Shown here piece after piece: positions 40,336-42,917 of a stretch of DNA of 42,917 nt. The position numbers and the translations under genes are program-made. The stretch covers positions 1 to 42,917 of the IMG/VR virus record IMGVR_UViG_3300042455_000580; one strand, given 5' to 3'. Source of the DNA: a virus. The notes beneath the pieces were generated by a model. It was not told where the DNA came from. It worked only from the letters and a program-made list of their open reading frames with translations, and searched no databases. Numbering within the stretch: position 1 is the first letter of the stretch; each line of letters starts with the position of its first letter.

Positions 40336-40409
40336 GTCCGTATGACGTAATTGGCAACCGTGCTGGTTTTAGAAACCAGATTGTGTAGGTTCGAATCCTA
40401 CTATGGACA
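40336..40409 (+). tRNA. tRNA-Leu (TAG) with short variable loop
   Basis: GTCCGTA/TATGGAC acceptor, perfect anticodon stem CTGGT/ACCAG with loop TTTAGAA, T arm GTAGG-TTCGAAT-CCTAC, A73. Only about five bases separate the anticodon and T stems, whereas bacterial tRNA-Leu normally has a long variable arm. Confidence 0.85.
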
Positions 40410-40448
40410 CAGGTAGTTCCCGATGCTACATATCAAAATCGGACTTGG

Positions 40449-40525
40449 GGAGTAGTGGCAGATGAGGTTCATTGCGCTGGACTGAAAATCCAGAGGAACA
40501 GGTTCGATACCTGTCTGCTCCACCA
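40449..40525 (+). tRNA. tRNA-Phe (GAA)
   Basis: GGAGTAG/CTGCTCC acceptor, anticodon stem CTGGA/TCCAG with loop CTGAAAA, T arm ACAGG-TTCGATA-CCTGT, encoded ACCA. Confidence 0.95.
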
Positions 40526-40527
40526 AT

Positions 40528-40600
40528 GAACTCGTAGCTCAATTGGTAGAGCACTACACTTTTAATGTAGGGGTTTTGGGTTCGATTCCCAACGGGTTCA
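40528..40600 (+). tRNA. tRNA-Lys (TTT)
   Basis: GAACTCG/CGGGTTC acceptor, anticodon stem CTACA/TGTAG with loop CTTTTAA, T arm TTGGG-TTCGATT-CCCAA, A73. Confidence 0.95.
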
Positions 40601-40606
40601 CAATAT

Positions 40607-40679
40607 AGGGTGGTATATCAATGGTTAGATTACTTGCTTTGGGAGCAAGAGGCTGTGAGTTCGAGTCTCGCTCACCCTA
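40607..40679 (+). tRNA. tRNA-Pro (TGG)
   Basis: AGGGTGG/TCACCCT acceptor, anticodon stem CTTGC/GCAAG with loop TTTGGGA, T loop TTCGAGT, A73. Confidence 0.95.
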
Positions 40680-40682
40680 CAC

Positions 40683-40756
40683 AGAGATATAGCTCAATTG
40701 GTTAGAGCACCGACCTGATACGTCGGGGGTTATAGGTTCGAGTCCTATTTTCTCTA
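40683..40756 (+). tRNA. tRNA-Ile (GAT)
   Basis: AGAGATA/TTTCTCT acceptor with one T-T mismatch, anticodon stem CCGAC/GTCGG with loop CTGATAC, T arm ATAGG-TTCGAGT-CCTAT, A73. A hairpin of AACTTT/AAGGTT type follows in the 70-bp gap. Confidence 0.93.
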
Positions 40757-40826
40757 CACTTTTTCAACTTTTAGATAAAGGTTGGAAAATTTTTTGAAGG
40801 TAATTTTTTACTTTGGAAATAAATAC

Positions 40827-40897
40827 ATGTCTTTGGTGCAATGGTAGCATATCGGTCTCCAAAACCGCAGATGAAAGTTCGAATCTTTCAGGACGTG
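40827..40897 (+). tRNA. tRNA-Trp (CCA)
   Basis: ATGTCTT/AGGACGT acceptor, anticodon loop CTCCAAA, T arm GAAAG-TTCGAAT-CTTTC, discriminator G as expected for Trp. Confidence 0.94.
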
Positions 40898-40901
40898 CAA
40901 T

Positions 40902-40973
40902 GGTTCTATGGTGTAATGGATAGCACCTGACACTACGGATGTCAAAGTTGGAGTTCGAGTCTCTATGGAACTA
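40902..40973 (+). tRNA. tRNA-Arg (ACG)
   Basis: GGTTCTA/TGGAACT acceptor, perfect anticodon stem TGACA/TGTCA with loop CTACGGA, T loop TTCGAGT, A73. It would read CGN codons after A34 deamination to inosine. Confidence 0.93.
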
Positions 40974-40979
40974 CATTAT

Positions 40980-41050
40980 GGTGAATTGTCCGAGTGGTTA
41001 GGGAGTGCTCTGCAAAAGCATTTACATTGGTTCGAATCCAATATTCACCT
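40980..41050 (+). tRNA. tRNA-Cys (GCA)
   Basis: GGTGAAT/ATTCACC acceptor, anticodon loop CTGCAAA, T arm ATTGG-TTCGAAT-CCAAT, discriminator U as expected for Cys. Confidence 0.95.
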
Positions 41051-41051
41051 C

Positions 41052-41128
41052 GTTGTTTATAGTGTTAATGGTCAGCACGTCAGTTTGTGGTACTGATAGT
41101 ATGGGTTCGAATCCCATTAAACACCCCA
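41052..41128 (+). tRNA. tRNA-His (GTG)
   Basis: Anticodon stem TCAGT/ACTGA with loop TTGTGGT, T arm ATGGG-TTCGAAT-CCCAT, encoded C73-CCA. A G at -1 pairs with C73, the histidine identity feature. Position 1-72 is a T-C mismatch. Confidence 0.92.
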
Positions 41129-41131
41129 TAT

Positions 41132-41204
41132 TGCGTGGCTTGGTGGAAAAGAGCTATCTCTCATAAGGAAAGCCAAGTGGGTTCGAACCCCACACACGCA
41201 ACCA
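41132..41204 (+). tRNA. tRNA with CAT anticodon (elongator Met or Ile2)
   Basis: TGCGTGG/ACACGCA acceptor (last pair mismatched), anticodon loop CTCATAA, T arm GTGGG-TTCGAAC-CCCAC, encoded ACCA. Without the C1-A72 initiator mismatch it is Met elongator or, after lysidine modification, Ile for AUA codons, which are common in this phage. Confidence 0.9.
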
Positions 41205-41227
41205 TAAAATAAAAAAGTAAAAAATGT

Positions 41228-41258
41228 TAGGAAATATAAAATAAATGTTGTATATTTG
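41228..41258 (+). promoter_or_regulatory. Host-type promoter of the lipoprotein gene
   Basis: TTAGGAAAT around 41227 and TATATTTG at 41251-41258, spacer 20. The ATG follows 24 bp later. Confidence 0.78.
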
Positions 41259-41282
41259 TTAAATAAAATCTAAAAGTTAAAT

Positions 41283-42917
41283 ATGAAAAAGTTACAAATC
41301 ACTCTAATAGGTATTTTCCTATTATTAGGTTGTGCAAAGGAAGAAGCACTACAACCAACAATAATTGATACTCCACCATCTGTATTCACAGAGGATGCAA
41401 TCAATGTTACACTAAAATCTGCATTTGTTGTAGGTAAAGTACAAGATGTTGCATATTCACCTACAATTGAACGTGGGTTTATTTATGCAAGTAATGCAGA
41501 TGTGAATGGATATGGTAATACCATTAAATTAGATACGAATATTACAATATTCAAATCACAACTAACCAAACTAACCCCCAATAAAACTTATTACTATAAA
41601 GCATACGCCAAAAACAAATATGGTACTGCTTATGGTGAATTGAAGAATTTTACAACGGGAGATTATCTTTTACCAACTTTAACTACCGATAGTTTAGGCA
41701 ATATAACTCTTACATCGGTAAAACTATATGGTAATATCACAGATGATGGCGAAACGCCCATATTAAAGCGTGGATTCTGTATTAGTACTAACCCAACACC
41801 AACAACTACCGATAGCACATTCAATACGGGTAATGGGATGGGTTTATTTGATTTAGTTGTAATCAAACTAAAAGCAGGTACAAAGTACAATGTTCGTGCC
41901 TTTGCTACAAATGCTATGGGTACATCCTATGGTAAAGAAATCAGTTTTTCAACATTAGATTATAAACTACCTACAATCCAAACAAATTCAGTAACGGATA
42001 TTGGATTAAATGTAGCAACATTAAGTGGGAATGTAAAAGATTTAGGTAGAGGTGAGTTAAAGGAACGTGGGATAGTTTTATCCAAATCACAAAACCCAAC
42101 TATTGATGATATGAAATTCAAATCATCGGTTACGGATTTGGGAGAGTATAAGATTGTAGTTACTAAATTAGAAGTAAATACTAAATACTACGCAAGAGCA
42201 TATACGCAGAATGAAGCAGGTATTGTATATGGTGATGAAGTAAATTTCTCAACATTAGATTATACATTTGCAAAAATATCTACCAACGATATTGGGAATA
42301 TCTCATTTAGGAGTGCAAGAATTGGTGGTGAGGTTACAAACGAAGGTAATACACCCGTAACTGAAAGAGGTGTAGTAATTAGTAGAGAGAAAACACCTAC
42401 AATTTCAGATAGAAAACTTACAGTAGGAAATGGTTTGGGTGGATATATGGTAGATGTAAATGAACTGATACCTAATTCAACATACTATATTAGAGCATAT
42501 TGTATAAACTCAAAGGGTATAGTTTATGGTAATGAACGAAATTTCAGAACTTTGGATGATACACCTCCACCAGCTCCAATAGTATCTATACCTACTATAC
42601 CATCATCGCCTACAACACCACCACCAACAACATTTGTACCTGGACCTGTTGTAACAACACCACCACCAACACTATCGGCATTGCCGGAGTATGTGAGTGT
42701 ACCTGATAGTAGATTTGAACAGGCACTAATAGATAGAGGATACGATTTTGTATTGGATGGTAGAATAAGAACTGCACCAATCGCAAATGTAACTACAATT
42801 GAGATATTAGATAATATGAATATCAGTAATATCAGAGGTATAGAAGCATTCCCTAATCTACAACGATTGCGTATTATTCACAATCAAATTAGTAGTGTAG
42901 ATTTATCTAAAAATCCT
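41283..42917 (+). CDS. Surface lipoprotein with FN3-like repeats and leucine-rich repeats (3' partial)
   Basis: 545 codons without a stop to the window end. The N-terminus M-K-K-L-Q-I-T-L-I-G-I-F-L-L-L-G-C is a lipoprotein signal with lipobox L-L-G-C (Cys17). The charged residues just after it (A-K-E-E) resemble the surface-export signal of Bacteroidetes lipoproteins. Four repeats follow, each with E/K-R-G-(F/I/V) and a later Y-x-(V/A/I)-R/K-A-(Y/F)-x-x-N, the pattern of FN3-like beta sandwiches. A Pro/Thr-rich linker (about residues 425-460) leads to V-P-D-S-R-F-E-Q-A-L-I and leucine-rich repeats of Bacteroidetes type (I-S-N-I-R-G-I-E-A-F-P-N-L). A phage-encoded host surface protein could block superinfection or alter the cell surface. 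It has its own host-type promoter. Confidence 0.85.
   Translation, partial: MKKLQITLIGIFLLLGCAKEEALQPTIIDTPPSVFTEDAINVTLKSAFVVGKVQDVAYSPTIERGFIYASNADVNGYGNTIKLDTNITIFKSQLTKLTPNKTYYYKAYAKNKYGTAYGELKNFTTGDYLLPTLTTDSLGNITLTSVKLYGNITDDGETPILKRGFCISTNPTPTTTDSTFNTGNGMGLFDLVVIKLKAGTKYNVRAFATNAMGTSYGKEISFSTLDYKLPTIQTNSVTDIGLNVATLSGNVKDLGRGELKERGIVLSKSQNPTIDDMKFKSSVTDLGEYKIVVTKLEVNTKYYARAYTQNEAGIVYGDEVNFSTLDYTFAKISTNDIGNISFRSARIGGEVTNEGNTPVTERGVVISREKTPTISDRKLTVGNGLGGYMVDVNELIPNSTYYIRAYCINSKGIVYGNERNFRTLDDTPPPAPIVSIPTIPSSPTTPPPTTFVPGPVVTTPPPTLSALPEYVSVPDSRFEQALIDRGYDFVLDGRIRTAPIANVTTIEILDNMNISNIRGIEAFPNLQRLRIIHNQISSVDLSKNP

Overview
The window is a gene-dense, AT-rich stretch of a contractile-tailed (T4-like myovirus) phage genome. 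Every gene I accept is on the + strand. The virus very probably infects a Bacteroidetes bacterium. At least ten promoters match the Bacteroidetes housekeeping consensus (TTG-like -33 element, 19-20 bp spacer, TAnnTTTG -7 element), and the last gene encodes a lipoprotein with FN3-like and leucine-rich repeats of Bacteroidetes style. The core genes (gp18 sheath, gp19 tube, gp26-like baseplate protein, gp53-like wedge, gp32, UvsX, gp41 helicase, NrdA/NrdB, PhoH) are T4-like. The DNA polymerase is a small family A enzyme rather than the T4 family B type.

Layout. 1-3901: two collagen-like tail fibres with C-terminal S74 chaperone domains; the first also carries a cupredoxin-like domain. 3961-16303: tail and baseplate genes, with a probable programmed frameshift just upstream of the tape measure gene. 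16340-20095: polymerase and small genes. 20095-21630: a flavin-dependent halogenase. 21762-30357: replication, recombination and nucleotide metabolism (SSB, UvsX, 5'-3' exonuclease, helicase, ribonucleotide reductase, PhoH, thioredoxin). 30402-31956: two tandem Mom-like (GNAT) putative DNA-modification genes. 31956-36240: AAA+ ATPase, HAD phosphatase, P-loop kinase and small unknowns. 36255-37988: three consecutive 2-oxoglutarate/Fe(II) oxygenase-like genes. 38008-41204: an RNA region with a tmRNA, an initiator tRNA, a small tRNA-like RNA, a roughly 0.9 kb highly structured RNA and 14 more tRNAs. 41283-end: a surface lipoprotein that runs off the window.

Two promoter classes are visible. The host-type class drives the polymerase, SSB, Mom-like, small early genes, each RNA unit and the lipoprotein; several copies hold an inverted repeat (TACGAAA/TTTCGTA) in the spacer, suggesting a shared regulator. 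The second is a TATTTATA motif 17-38 bp upstream of sheath, tube and other tail genes, often directly after a terminator; it looks like a phage-specific late promoter and is the reverse complement of the T4 late -10 box.

The best candidates for a little-described system are the large ornate RNA at about 38785-39698 (resembling the GOLLD/ROOL type of phage giant RNAs in size, structure and setting, not verified), and the set of possible modification enzymes: halogenase, DUF1599 protein, paired Mom-like proteins and triple 2OG oxygenases. All function calls come from reading motifs by eye; no database search was possible.
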